The notes: generated by a model from the letters alone, not told the origin. DNA of 64,000 nucleotides from Reyranella sp. (GCF_030651995.1 NZ_JAUSBN010000054.1:62001-126000); one strand, 5' to 3'. Shown: positions 19,518 to 27,563, numbered from the stretch's first letter. Numbers and translations: made by a program.

Positions 19518-20032
19518 AGCGCTCGCTGCAGGCGGCAACCAGCATCCTGCTGCGAGCCCGATACGAGGCCGAGATCTTCAATCAGATCTGCACCGTTCTC
19601 GTCGAATTCGGGGACTACCGGATGGTGGCCATCGGCATTGCCAATGATGACCCGGGCAAGACTTTCCGCTTCCCGGCAGTTGCAGGATACGACGACGGCT
19701 ATCTCGCCCACGCCCATATCACGTGGAACGACGAGCCCACGGGCAACGGGCCGCTGGGCATGTCGATCAAGACGGGCGCCGTCCAGGTCAACCAGGATTT
19801 CGAGAACAATCCGAAGACACGGCCGTGGCACGACGAAGCGCTGCGGCACGGATACCGCTCCAGCATCGCCCTGCCGCTGCGCCGTCACGGCACGGTGGTG
19901 GGGGCCCTCATGATGTATGCGGCGGAGCCGCAGGCGTTCGACACGGAGGAGCTCCAACTCCTCTCGACCCTCACCGACGACATCTCCTATGCCCTGTCCA
20001 GGATTGCCTCGACGCCGGGCGCCGAAACCTGA
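19514..20032 (+). CDS. GAF-domain fragment, likely C-terminal part of the preceding sensor
   Basis: Product of 172 residues if started at GTG 19514, overlapping the previous stop (GTGA). The opening KRSLQAATSILLRA and ICTVLVEFGDYRMVAIGIAN match the linker and first strands that usually follow a PAS domain in PAS-GAF histidine kinases or cyclases. One GAF domain fills the rest, ending at ALSRIAST with no output domain. It could be independently translated by coupling, but continuity of the linker across the frameshift favours one ancestral protein. Confidence 0.6.
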   Translation: MKRSLQAATSILLRARYEAEIFNQICTVLVEFGDYRMVAIGIANDDPGKTFRFPAVAGYDDGYLAHAHITWNDEPTGNGPLGMSIKTGAVQVNQDFENNPKTRPWHDEALRHGYRSSIALPLRRHGTVVGALMMYAAEPQAFDTEELQLLSTLTDDISYALSRIASTPGAET

Positions 20033-20043
20033 CGTCCGTCCCG

Positions 20044-20889
20044 TCAGCGGAGCCTGACGGGAAGCTGGACGACGACGCCGGCGAAGACCTGGAACGACGG
20101 CACGCCCGGGCCACTCTGGATCACCGAGTATTGCGGCTCGACGAAGGTGTTGAGGCTGGCGCCGTTCGGAAGCTCGAAGACGCGGCCGAGTCCCAGGCCG
20201 ACCGGGACCACGGCATTCCTGCCGAGGTCGAACGACGCGATGCCCGAGGAGCGCAGATAGAACCCGTCGCCGAGGTTGTAGAAGAGCAGCGGCTGCGCGG
20301 TCACGGTCTGGAGCGTGCCGTCGAACGTCTGCTGCCACGAGGCGAGGAGCGTCGTCAGGCCCCAGGTGTGGGGGGCGCTGACGACCGCTTCGACCCCGGC
20401 CTGCCACTTGGAGGTACCGAGTGCGCGGGAGCTGGCCGTCGGTACGACCAGGAGCGGACCGATACCGGTCTTCACCGAGCCGAAATAGAAGATCGCCAGG
20501 TCGAAGATCGTGAAATCGCCCACGCCGTTGACCGCCTTCTCCGGGTCCCAGGCACTGGCCACGACCGGCATGGACGCGCGCATCATCTGGTCTACGCCGA
20601 ACAGGGCATGGGGCAGGACGAAGCGAAAGTATCCCTGATCGGCGCCGCTGGCCGGCCGCTCCGCGAGCACGGGCTGGGCGTAGTTGTGAAACTCGAACGC
20701 CATCCGGGGCGTCAGCGGATCGTTGGACCGGTTCTGGAGATTGTCCGCGCTCGGCTGCGCCATCGCTTGCGTCCGGACGAGGAAAAGGGCGAGCATCGCC
20801 AGCAGGAAGGCCCAGGTCCGGATTCGTCCGGACGCCGAGCGGCAGGAGGATCTGCGCTGGGCACGGGGGACGGAAAAGCGGAGAGGCAT
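20044..20889 (-). CDS. Outer-membrane beta-barrel-like protein ('neuromedin U'/phenol-degradation barrel type)
   Basis: Protein of 281 residues with an arginine-rich leader and signal peptide (AFLLAMLALFLVRTQAMAQ). The mature part alternates hydrophobic strands and turns: GVGDFTIFDLAIFYFG, GIGPLLVVPTAS, LFYNLGDGFYLRSSGI, VPVGLGLGRVF and FVEPQYSVI. These are phrases shared with a family often labelled neuromedin U or MetA-pathway phenol-degradation barrels. Probably a passive outer-membrane channel, substrate unknown. The start at 20889 lies only seven bases from the divergent sulfotransferase start. A start at 20898 is possible. Confidence 0.6.
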   Translation of the reverse strand: MPLRFSVPRAQRRSSCRSASGRIRTWAFLLAMLALFLVRTQAMAQPSADNLQNRSNDPLTPRMAFEFHNYAQPVLAERPASGADQGYFRFVLPHALFGVDQMMRASMPVVASAWDPEKAVNGVGDFTIFDLAIFYFGSVKTGIGPLLVVPTASSRALGTSKWQAGVEAVVSAPHTWGLTTLLASWQQTFDGTLQTVTAQPLLFYNLGDGFYLRSSGIASFDLGRNAVVPVGLGLGRVFELPNGASLNTFVEPQYSVIQSGPGVPSFQVFAGVVVQLPVRLR

Positions 20890-20896
20890 GCCCGGC

Positions 20897-21622
20897 ATGA
20901 TCGCATCATTCGAACACGGCTTCATCTTCATCAAGACGCGAAAGACGGCCGGCACGGCCATCGAGCTGGTGCTCAGCAGCCTTTGCGGCAAGGCCGACAT
21001 CATCACGCCGATCCATCCCGACGACGAGAAGATCCGGCAGGCGCATGGCTGGCGCGGACCGCAGAATTTCCGCATCGGGCCCGGACCGACGAGCCCCCAC
21101 GAGGGCATTCTCGATCGGGGCGACGAGGCGGACTACCGGGAGATGATGAAGGGAAACCACGCGGGCAACGAGTACTACAACCACATGCCGGCGAGCCTGG
21201 CGCGCCGCATGCTCGGCGAGGCCTTCTGGCAGAAGGCCCACAAGTGGACGATCGAACGGCACCCGTACGAGAAGGCGGTTTCACAGGCCTATTTCAAGAT
21301 GTGGTTCATGGGGCGACCCGCCGGCGACTTCCAGGCCGTGCTCGACGAGCTGATCGCCCACGACGAAATCGACAACAGGGACCTCTACACGATCGACGGC
21401 AGGGTCGCCCTCGATGAGATCATCCGGCAGGAGGACCTGCCCGCGTCGTTCCATGCGGTTCTGGCGAAGTCCGGACTTCGCTTCGACGGCGAGCTGCCGC
21501 GCGCCAAGACGGTGCAGCGCGCCGATCGCCGGCCCGCCGCGGAAATCCTGACGGACCGGCAGAAGAAGGCCATCTACGAATCGTGCCGCGAGACGTTCGA
21601 GCTGATGGGCTACGAGCGGTAA
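20897..21622 (+). CDS. Sulfotransferase-family protein
   Basis: Protein of 241 residues beginning MIASFEHGFIFIKTRKTAGT, the strand-loop-helix that binds the 5'-phosphosulfate of PAPS in carbohydrate or lipid sulfotransferases (usual form PKTAGTS). The 3'-phosphate region is probably ERHPYEKAVSQAYF. The start at 20897 is chosen because GGAGAGG lies ten bases upstream and the family normally starts immediately before this strand. ATG 20888 is the alternative. The acceptor is unknown. An envelope glycan or lipid is plausible given the neighbours. Confidence 0.75.
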   Translation: MIASFEHGFIFIKTRKTAGTAIELVLSSLCGKADIITPIHPDDEKIRQAHGWRGPQNFRIGPGPTSPHEGILDRGDEADYREMMKGNHAGNEYYNHMPASLARRMLGEAFWQKAHKWTIERHPYEKAVSQAYFKMWFMGRPAGDFQAVLDELIAHDEIDNRDLYTIDGRVALDEIIRQEDLPASFHAVLAKSGLRFDGELPRAKTVQRADRRPAAEILTDRQKKAIYESCRETFELMGYER

Positions 21623-21682
21623 CGCCCGTGCCTGGAGTTTTTCCGGGCGAGAATGAATCGAGTCGAGCGTCTCAACAATGAC

Positions 21683-21785
21683 CTCACCCTGAGGAGCGAG
21701 CGCAGTGAGCGTCTCGAAGGGTGGGCACGCGCACCCCGTCTGTTGCCCATCCTTCGAGACGCCGCGCTTTGCGCGGCTCTTCAGA
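21683..21785. repeat. Palindromic unit pair interrupted by GIY-YIG element
   Basis: Unit B1 (21683-21727) has outer ends CACCCT/AGGGTG. Unit B2 starts at 21744 with inner stem GCCGCGC-TTT-GCGCGGC and breaks off at 21785. A matching right end (TCCTCAGATGAGG) resumes at 22445, after the inserted element. Upstream sequence 21637-21660 (TTTTTCCGGGCGAGA) resembles the end of elements A and C, so this was probably a third MITE copy. Confidence 0.6.
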
Positions 21786-21892
21786 GGCTGGCCGGAATTG
21801 CGTTGAATCGATTCAAGCACTTACCTCATCCTGAGGAGCGCCGTGAAGCGGCGCGTCTCGAAGGATGGGCAAAGGTCGAGCTGGCTGGAACC

Positions 21893-22192
21893 ATGGACAA
21901 CGAGGAGGGAGCGCACGTCTACATGCTGCGCTGTTCAGACGGCAGCTAGTATGTCGGCTCGGCACGGCGAGGCCTGGAGCGACGTCTTTCGGAGCGCAAT
22001 ACTGGCACTTACGGCGGCTATACCTCTAAACGTCTTCCGGTGGTCTTAGTTTGGTCGGAGCATTTTCTAAACATCACCGATGCAATCGCGGTTGAAAGGC
22101 AAATCAAAGGCTGGTCGCGCGCCAAGAAGGAAGCCCTGATCAGGGGCGATTTCGGGGCGCTTCGGGCGCTCGCGAAAAGAGGTAGCAAATGA
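21893..22192 (+). pseudogene. GIY-YIG endonuclease (UPF0213-like) with in-frame amber codon
   Basis: A single frame of 100 codons reads AHVYMLRCSDGS, TAG, then YVGSARRGLERRLSERN and so on to RQIKGWSRAKKEALI and a normal TGA. UPF0213/YhbQ-type GIY-YIG proteins have a tyrosine or similar residue exactly at the TAG position (GSYYVG), so a single base change (TAC to TAG) explains the stop at 21947-21949. The catalytic Arg (LERRLSE) and Glu (AVERQIK) remain, and the rest of the frame is undamaged, so inactivation is recent or the codon is suppressed. The A of ATG follows a weak purine stretch. The gene lies between inverted palindromic units at 21825-21871 and 22203-22245. Confidence 0.8.
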
Positions 22193-22202
22193 AGGGGCCC
22201 GT

Positions 22203-22341
22203 TGCCCATCCTTCGAGACGGCCCTTTGGGCCTCCTCAGAGTCTGACTCGAAATGAATGCAGCTAAAACAAGGGGCTATGAACAGCCCCGATAACCTCAC
22301 CCTGAGGAGCATCGCGCAGCGATGCGTCTCGAAGGGTGGGA
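22203..22341. repeat. Two internal palindromic units of the GIY-YIG element
   Basis: Unit B4 (22203-22245, inner stem GGCCC-TTT-GGGCC, degenerate right end) and unit B5 (22296-22341, inner stem GCATCGC-GCA-GCGATGC, outer ends CACCCT/AGGGTG) lie in inverted orientation. Between them a small hairpin GGGGCT/AGCCCC occurs near 22272-22288. Confidence 0.65.
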
Positions 22342-22590
22342 ACGCGCACCTTGCCTGTTGCCCATCCTTCGAGACGCGCCGCTTCGCGGCGCTCCTCAGG
22401 ATGAGGTAAGTGCTTGAATCGATTCAATTCATTTCCGGCCAGCCTCCTCAGATGAGGTGAATGGTTCGAAGCGATACGGAGAGGACCTGGTCCAGAGCGT
22501 CATGAATTGAGAAGGAATCGAAAGGGATACCCTTTGATGTGTTGATCTGATTCCTTTGTGTAGCTGGGCTCCACGGGGTGCGGGGCGCAT

Positions 22591-22630
22591 ATTCGAAACA
22601 AACAAAATAAACGAAACAAATGAATCGAAT
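22591..22630. repeat. AT-rich AAACAAA tract flanked by ATTCGA/TCGAAT
   Basis: A 40-base low-GC stretch with repeated CGAAACAAA, bounded by inverted ATTCGA and TCGAAT, stands out against the high-GC surroundings. No gene is seen between 22453 and 22693. Function unknown. Confidence 0.4.
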
Positions 22631-22693
22631 GTCGCTCCCATGAAGCCGGTATCATGGTACCGTTGGCGGGCCGCTGTTTCTCGCGGTGCCTGC

Positions 22694-22715
22694 AAAAAAG
22701 GTTGTTTCAACAGCC
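22694..22715 (-). terminator. Rho-independent terminator of tonB
   Basis: On the minus strand, two bases after the tonB stop, GGCTGTT-GA-AACAACC (22700-22715, one mismatch) is followed by six T residues (22694-22699). Confidence 0.65.
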
Positions 22716-22717
22716 TG

Positions 22718-23770
22718 CTACCGCCGGATCGACACCAGCGGCAGGTCGAAGGGGGCGCTGGCGCCCTTGATGTTGTCGGGCAGCGGCGAGTAAGGCGCGC
22801 CGGCACGGACGCCGGCCAGCACGCCCTCGTCGAACTCGGGTTCACCGCTCGAGCTGATGACGGTGGCGCCGAGCAGGCGGCCGTCGCGGGCGATGACGAT
22901 TCGCACGACCGTCACGCCCTGCCGTCGCTGGGTGTTCGACTGGTAGCGGTAGCCCACGATCTTGCGCAGGACCTCCGAGAGATAATTGTCGGCGACCTTG
23001 GCGCGCGCATAGCTGTCCGCGGGATTGACGAAGCGGTGCTGCGACGGCGGCTCGGCGGAGGAGGCGGAGGGCGGCCGCCGTGCCGGCGCCGTCGAGAGCG
23101 GTGAGGGCTTCAGCTCAGGCTTCGGCGCGGGCGGAGGCGGCCTCGGCGGTGAGGCGAGCGCCTGCTGTTGCGGCAGAGGCTTTGGCACCGGGACGGGTTC
23201 GGCCGGCTTCGCCGCCGCCGCCGGTTGGGGCGGCGGCGGGATCGGCGCCGGTTTCAGCCCCTGTTCCGTCGGCGGCTCCGGCGTGGGCTTCTCGGCCGGC
23301 ACGGGCGGAGGCTGGACGCGCGCCTCCAGTGGCGGTTCGCGCGGGGGCGGCGCGGCTTCCGGCTCGGTGAGCAGACTCGGCTCCTCCTTGCTCTCGGGCG
23401 GCGGCGGCGGTGCCGGCGGTTGCTTCGACACCTGGTCGGTGGGCGGTGCCTGGGTCGGCCGGTCCCCCGTGACGGGCGCCGGCGGGCGCACCCCGGGAAT
23501 GATCGGCGGCAGCGTCTGCGGGAGCGGAACCTGTTGCGGGGGCTGGGCCACGGGCGGCTGCGGGGGCGGCTCGGGCGGGGGAGGGTCCGGCGGCTTGGGC
23601 TGCTCGAACGAGACGGTGATCGCCTCCTCGACCGGCGGCACCGGCGGCTTCTGCTGCGCCAGCCACCACAGCACCGCCACCACGAGGACATGCAGCAGGA
23701 TCGCCAGCGCGAGTGCGACGGGCGACATGCGGTCGGAACGGTAGGAGAAGGCGCTTACGGCGTGGGCCAC
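22718..23770 (-). CDS. tonB: TonB-family energy transducer
   Basis: Protein of 350 residues. A single N-terminal membrane helix (SPVALALAILLHVLVVAVLWWL) is followed by a proline-rich spacer of about 200 residues that spans the periplasm and a C-terminal TonB domain (about 265-350: YLSEVLRKIVGYRYQSNTQRRQGVTVV). It would transmit proton-motive force from ExbBD to outer-membrane receptors. No exbB, exbD or TonB-dependent receptor lies in this window. The spacer is extremely PxP-rich. A terminator follows directly at 22694-22715. The start could also be an internal Met 14 residues later. Confidence 0.85.
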   Translation of the reverse strand: MAHAVSAFSYRSDRMSPVALALAILLHVLVVAVLWWLAQQKPPVPPVEEAITVSFEQPKPPDPPPPEPPPQPPVAQPPQQVPLPQTLPPIIPGVRPPAPVTGDRPTQAPPTDQVSKQPPAPPPPPESKEEPSLLTEPEAAPPPREPPLEARVQPPPVPAEKPTPEPPTEQGLKPAPIPPPPQPAAAAKPAEPVPVPKPLPQQQALASPPRPPPPAPKPELKPSPLSTAPARRPPSASSAEPPSQHRFVNPADSYARAKVADNYLSEVLRKIVGYRYQSNTQRRQGVTVVRIVIARDGRLLGATVISSSGEPEFDEGVLAGVRAGAPYSPLPDNIKGASAPFDLPLVSIRR

Positions 23771-23907
23771 GGAATGGTTCTACAGCTTCTCGCCTCGATG
23801 CCTGGCGTCCTCATCGGGGGAGGGCATACCGGGATTGCCGAAGACCTGGAGGGCGTCCTGCCAATCTAGAGGAAAAGCAGAGGATTCATCGTGCGACTTT
23901 CCTTCCT

Positions 23908-25038
23908 CTATGTACTTGCCGATATTGGCGTTTCTCTGGCAGAGGGGTCGACCCAGATCCACACCGACGTTCGGTCCCGGCCCCCTCGAACGACGATCCG
24001 ATCGCCCGGCTGTGATTCTATGACGGAAGGCAATGGCTGGAACATCACGGACCAGGATGAGGACGCGCCGGGTGCCGGCCTGTTCTCGTAGGCCCCTTCG
24101 GCATCCATCGTCAGCCTGAACCATTGGACGATGCCATTTACCGTGCCACCTGTGCTGGTCAGGCTGACGGCGGCCCGATCGTCGCTGAACGGACCGCCCG
24201 AGCTGAAATCGAAGGAGAAGAGGTCCTCCGGGGCGCTCCGCAGCTCCAGCGCCTCATTGCCCGGCGACAGCGCGATGCGCGCGGAAAAGCTGTTCATCAG
24301 CGAGAGATCGAAGCCCTGGACCGATCTCGTCTGCCTGAAAGCCAGGTTGCGATAGCTGGCGAGAGCGATGCGCACGGAACCATGCGAGGGAATCACGCGG
24401 GTGGTGGGGTGCCCCAGCCGCCCGACGACGTCCTCCATCGTCCCGAGTATGTTTTCACCCAGCAGGTTGTTGGCGACGATCTCGGACACGATGATGTCGG
24501 CCGGGCCGGCGAGGTCGGTGCCAATCTCGAGGTCGCGCGAATGCTTGGCCACGATCCGGATGCGGTCGGCATAGCCGTTGCGCTCGACGATCTGCGTCGC
24601 GGCGGCCGCCATGGCGGGATTCAGTTCGCAGCTCACCACCTCGGCTGCGCCCGCCCGGGCCGCCATCAGGGCGAGAAGGCCCGATCCGGCGCCGATGTCG
24701 AGGACGCGGGAACCCGGGACGACGCTGCGACGCAAGGCGGCGTCGAAGGCCGAGTTGCGCGCCGTGTCCGCGAGGATCGCGTGGTGCCAGTCCGGCACGC
24801 TGCCTTCCAGGACGAGCAACGCGATCCGCTCGATTTCAGGATCCTCGGGGGCGAGCCGGCGTGCCTGGGCTGCGAGTTCGGCGGCGCGTTCCCTCTCGCC
24901 GCCCTCGTTCAGGGCCTTCGCCAGCCGCACCATGCTTCCGGGATTGGCTGCGAGATGCGAAGCGGTCTCGGGTGCCGAGAGGCGCTGAAGCAACATCGCG
25001 CTGTGCTTCTCGATGGTCGTTCGTGGACGCTTGGTCAT
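23908..25038 (-). CDS. Protein arginine methyltransferase-like SAM enzyme
   Basis: Protein of 376 residues. An N-terminal helical, TPR-like region (10-75) precedes a SAM-methyltransferase core with VLDIGAGSGLLALMAARAGA (motif I, 112-131), the acidic SAM-ribose ligand Glu138 and the double-E signature SEIVANNLLGE with Glu186 and Glu195. The nine-residue spacing equals that of PRMT catalytic glutamates. The preceding WHHAILADTARNSAFDAA segment resembles the PRMT N-terminal helix. True bacterial PRMTs are uncommon. PrmA-like ribosomal methylation is the main alternative. Start 25038 is chosen over a longer non-homologous frame. Confidence 0.65.
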   Translation of the reverse strand: MTKRPRTTIEKHSAMLLQRLSAPETASHLAANPGSMVRLAKALNEGGERERAAELAAQARRLAPEDPEIERIALLVLEGSVPDWHHAILADTARNSAFDAALRRSVVPGSRVLDIGAGSGLLALMAARAGAAEVVSCELNPAMAAAATQIVERNGYADRIRIVAKHSRDLEIGTDLAGPADIIVSEIVANNLLGENILGTMEDVVGRLGHPTTRVIPSHGSVRIALASYRNLAFRQTRSVQGFDLSLMNSFSARIALSPGNEALELRSAPEDLFSFDFSSGGPFSDDRAAVSLTSTGGTVNGIVQWFRLTMDAEGAYENRPAPGASSSWSVMFQPLPSVIESQPGDRIVVRGGRDRTSVWIWVDPSARETPISAST

Positions 25039-25259
25039 CCGATCGCCAGTTGCGACACCTTTCCGCGGAAGAAAATCACGGTGAGCAGAACGAACAGCGG
25101 GGAGAGCATGGGCTTGGCATCCTCGGCGTGAGAAGGCGGGCCGGGGGACTGCCTGGGGCCGGGGCAAGGGGTAGCCTACAGAATAGCCTCCGGCTGATCC
25201 CGCGGTTTTTTGTCCGTTACATCGGTCGCATTGCGGTCGTCGGGTGCGCGGCCGGCAAG

Positions 25260-25283
25260 CCCCGCCCGGCTCACCGGGCGGGG
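25260..25283 (-). terminator. Strong hairpin downstream of TRAP transporter genes
   Basis: Perfect 10-bp stem CCCCGCCCGG/CCGGGCGGGG with a CTCA loop, 14 bases beyond the dctM stop on the minus strand. No U-run follows on that strand, so termination strength is uncertain. Confidence 0.5.
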
Positions 25284-25297
25284 GTCTCGTATCGAGG

Positions 25298-27016
25298 CTA
25301 CTTGAAAGAGATCGGCGGGGCGTCGTCGACCGATGGCGGTGCCTGGATCTCGATCGTCACCTTGCTGGGATCGACACCGTTGCCCTTGTCGAGGCTCGAG
25401 GTGACCATGCCGGGAAAGGCGATGACCAGCGCCACCATGACGACCTGGATGCACACGAACGGCACCGCGCCCCAGTAGATCTGCGCCGTGGTGACGCCGT
25501 CCATCAGCTTGCCCGTCACCTTGTCGACATAGCTTCCCTCGGGCGCGACCGATCTCAGGTAGAACAGGGCGAAGCCGAAGGGTGGATGCATGAACGACGT
25601 CTGCATGTTCACCCCCAGCAGCACTCCGAACCATATCAGGTCGATGCCCAGGGCTTCGGCCGGCTTGACCAGCAGCGGAATGATGATGAAGGCCAGCTCG
25701 AAGAAATCGAGGAAGAAGGCCAGCAGGAAGATCAGGATGTTCACGACGATGAGGAAGCCGATCGGTCCGCCGGGCAATCCCAGGAGGAGGTGCTCGACCC
25801 ATTGATCGCCGTTCACGCCGTAGAAGCTCAGGCTGAAGACGCGCGCGCCCACCAGGATGAAAATGACGAAGGCCGTGAGCTTGGCCGTCACGTCCATCGC
25901 CTGCCGCAGCAGGGCGAAATCCAGCCGCCGGTTGGCCATCGCCATCAGCACGGCGCCGGTGGCTCCCATCGCTCCGCCCTCGGTCGGAGTCGCGAGGCCG
26001 ATGAAGATCGTGCCCAGCACCAGGAAGATCAGCGCCAGCGGCGGCATCATCACGATGACCACCTGCTGACCCAGCCGGCTCAGCAGTCCAAGCTTGAAGG
26101 TGCGATTGGCAAGCGCCAGCACATAGGCGATCAAACCCGACAGCGATGCGGCCCAGATACCGTCCCAGTGCAGCCCGTACGCCAGCACCAGGCTGCAGGC
26201 CACGACGCAGACCACGAGCACCAGCAGGGACGTGTAGCCAGCACTTCCATTGTCCTCCTTGAGCTGACGTGCTTCCGGCGGCAGCGCGGGCGCCACCCCC
26301 CGCGTGAAGATCGTCCGGGAGAAGACGTAGCCGACATAAAGCCCGGTCAGGACGAAGGCCGGAATGATGGCGCCCTTGTACATGTCGCCGACCGACCGGC
26401 CGAGCTGGTCCGCGAGCACGATCAGCACGATGCTGGGCGGAATGATCTGCGCCAGGGTACCGGAGGCTGCGATGACGCCGGATGCGAGCTTCCGGTCGTA
26501 GCCGTAGCGCAGCATGATCGGCAGCGAGATCAGGCCCATGGAGATCACGGACGCCGCCACCACGCCGGTTGTCGCCGCCAGCAGCGCGCCGACGAAGATG
26601 ACCGCATAGGCAAGACCGCCGGGCAACGGTCCGAACAGCTGGCCGATCGTGTCGAGAAGGTCTTCGGCCATGCCGGAGCGTTCGAGGATCAGCCCCATGA
26701 AGGTGAAGAACGGGATCGCCAGGAGGGTCTCGTTCTCGATCACGCCATAGAGCCTGTTCGGCAGCGCCTGCATCAGGTTGGGCGTGAACAGTCCCAGCTC
26801 GATGCCGATGATCGCGTAGAGCAGCCCGAGCGCGCTCAACGAAAAGGCGACCGGGTAGCCGAGCAACAGGAAGAAGATCAGCGACACGAACATGATCGGG
26901 GCCATCTCGGCCTTGACCCAGCCCGCGAGCACGCTTTGCGGCGCAAAGAAGGAAGACACCACCAATACGGCGATGAAGACGAGGAAGAGATAGAAGATCC
27001 CGCGAAGAATTTTCAT
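25298..27016 (-). CDS. dctM: TRAP transporter large permease (DctM)
   Basis: Polytopic inner-membrane protein of 572 residues, long for DctM, with the family phrases PFFTFMGLILERSGMAEDLLD, SGTLAQIIPPSIVLIVLADQ and GLATPTEGGAMGATGA. It couples sodium or proton flux to uptake of substrates delivered by a periplasmic binding protein. A central extra segment (about 225-300, including LPPEARQLKEDNG) accounts for the additional length. Start ATG 27016 lies ten bases after the dctQ stop. No dctP gene is adjacent, so the binding protein must be encoded elsewhere and the substrate is not predictable. Confidence 0.9.
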   Translation of the reverse strand: MKILRGIFYLFLVFIAVLVVSSFFAPQSVLAGWVKAEMAPIMFVSLIFFLLLGYPVAFSLSALGLLYAIIGIELGLFTPNLMQALPNRLYGVIENETLLAIPFFTFMGLILERSGMAEDLLDTIGQLFGPLPGGLAYAVIFVGALLAATTGVVAASVISMGLISLPIMLRYGYDRKLASGVIAASGTLAQIIPPSIVLIVLADQLGRSVGDMYKGAIIPAFVLTGLYVGYVFSRTIFTRGVAPALPPEARQLKEDNGSAGYTSLLVLVVCVVACSLVLAYGLHWDGIWAASLSGLIAYVLALANRTFKLGLLSRLGQQVVIVMMPPLALIFLVLGTIFIGLATPTEGGAMGATGAVLMAMANRRLDFALLRQAMDVTAKLTAFVIFILVGARVFSLSFYGVNGDQWVEHLLLGLPGGPIGFLIVVNILIFLLAFFLDFFELAFIIIPLLVKPAEALGIDLIWFGVLLGVNMQTSFMHPPFGFALFYLRSVAPEGSYVDKVTGKLMDGVTTAQIYWGAVPFVCIQVVMVALVIAFPGMVTSSLDKGNGVDPSKVTIEIQAPPSVDDAPPISFK

Positions 27017-27026
27017 GGCGCGGGCC

Positions 27027-27563
27027 TCAGTGCGTCGACGGTGCGGTGCGGGGGTCGACATAGACCCCGCGCATCACGCCCACCTGCTTGATGATTTCCG
27101 AAACGCCCTGCATCAGCAGCAGGGCGAAGCCGACGACCATCATCAGCTTGACCGGCCAGCGGACCAGGCCGCCGGCATTGCTCGAATGCTCGTTGATCCG
27201 CACCGACTCCAGGAAATAGGGCCAGCAGAAATAGATCATGATCAGGCAGAGCGGCACGAGGAAGAAGATGTGGCCGAACAGGGCGATGCGCTGGTTGGCC
27301 CGGTCGGACAGATGGCTGGCGATGATGTCGATCCGGATGTGCTCCTTGCGCAGGAGCGCATAGCCGGCGCAACCCATGAAGACGGCGGCGAACATGTACC
27401 ACTGGAGTTCGAGCCAGCCGTTGGAGCTCACGTTCAGGAACTTGCGGGAAATGGCGTTCAGGGTGCTGACCAGCACCATGACGAGGATCAGCCAGTAGAG
27501 CGAACGCCCAACGAATTCCGTTATGCGGTCGATCGCTGCACTCAGTTTGAGAAGTGCCGCCAT
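27027..27563 (-). CDS. dctQ: TRAP transporter small permease (DctQ)
   Basis: Membrane protein of 178 residues with four hydrophobic segments. The family phrase NAISRKFLNVSSNGWLELQW follows the first helix and LLRKEHIRIDIIASHLSDR follows the second. It pairs with the large permease ten bases downstream. It is the first gene of the pair. The 130 bases upstream contain an AT-rich stretch but no promoter I trust. Confidence 0.88.
   Translation of the reverse strand: MAALLKLSAAIDRITEFVGRSLYWLILVMVLVSTLNAISRKFLNVSSNGWLELQWYMFAAVFMGCAGYALLRKEHIRIDIIASHLSDRANQRIALFGHIFFLVPLCLIMIYFCWPYFLESVRINEHSSNAGGLVRWPVKLMMVVGFALLLMQGVSEIIKQVGVMRGVYVDPRTAPSTH

Larger units (their letters stand above)
21786..22444. 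mobile_element. 659-bp inverted-repeat element carrying a GIY-YIG gene
   Basis: The two 86-bp ends (21786-21871 and 22359-22444) are inverted copies differing at four positions. Both begin GGCTGGCCGGAA and contain the perfect palindrome TTGAATCGATTCAA and one palindromic unit each. Direct repeats TCTTCAGA (21778-21785) and TCCTCAGA (22445-22452) flank it like an 8-bp target duplication. It interrupts an older palindromic unit. Inside are the GIY-YIG reading frame (21893-22192) and two further palindromic units. Confidence 0.65.

Noticed and set aside
20723..20896. N-terminal extension of the sulfotransferase frame
   Set aside because: Overlaps the signal-peptide region of the divergent barrel gene. 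The PAPS-binding strand and ribosome site support the start at 20897.
22429..22845. 138-codon minus-strand frame across the AT-rich tract and tonB 3' end
   Set aside because: Runs across the GIY-YIG element end, the tonB terminator and part of tonB. No protein features.
23025..23869. Repetitive Gly- or Arg-rich plus-strand frames, or a possible tandem-repeat array
   Set aside because: They are the complement of the proline-rich TonB spacer. No regular repeat-spacer structure as in CRISPR.
25201..25225. T-run after GC-rich sequence (CGCGGTTTTTT) as a plus-strand terminator
   Set aside because: No stable stem precedes the T-run and no plus-strand gene ends there.
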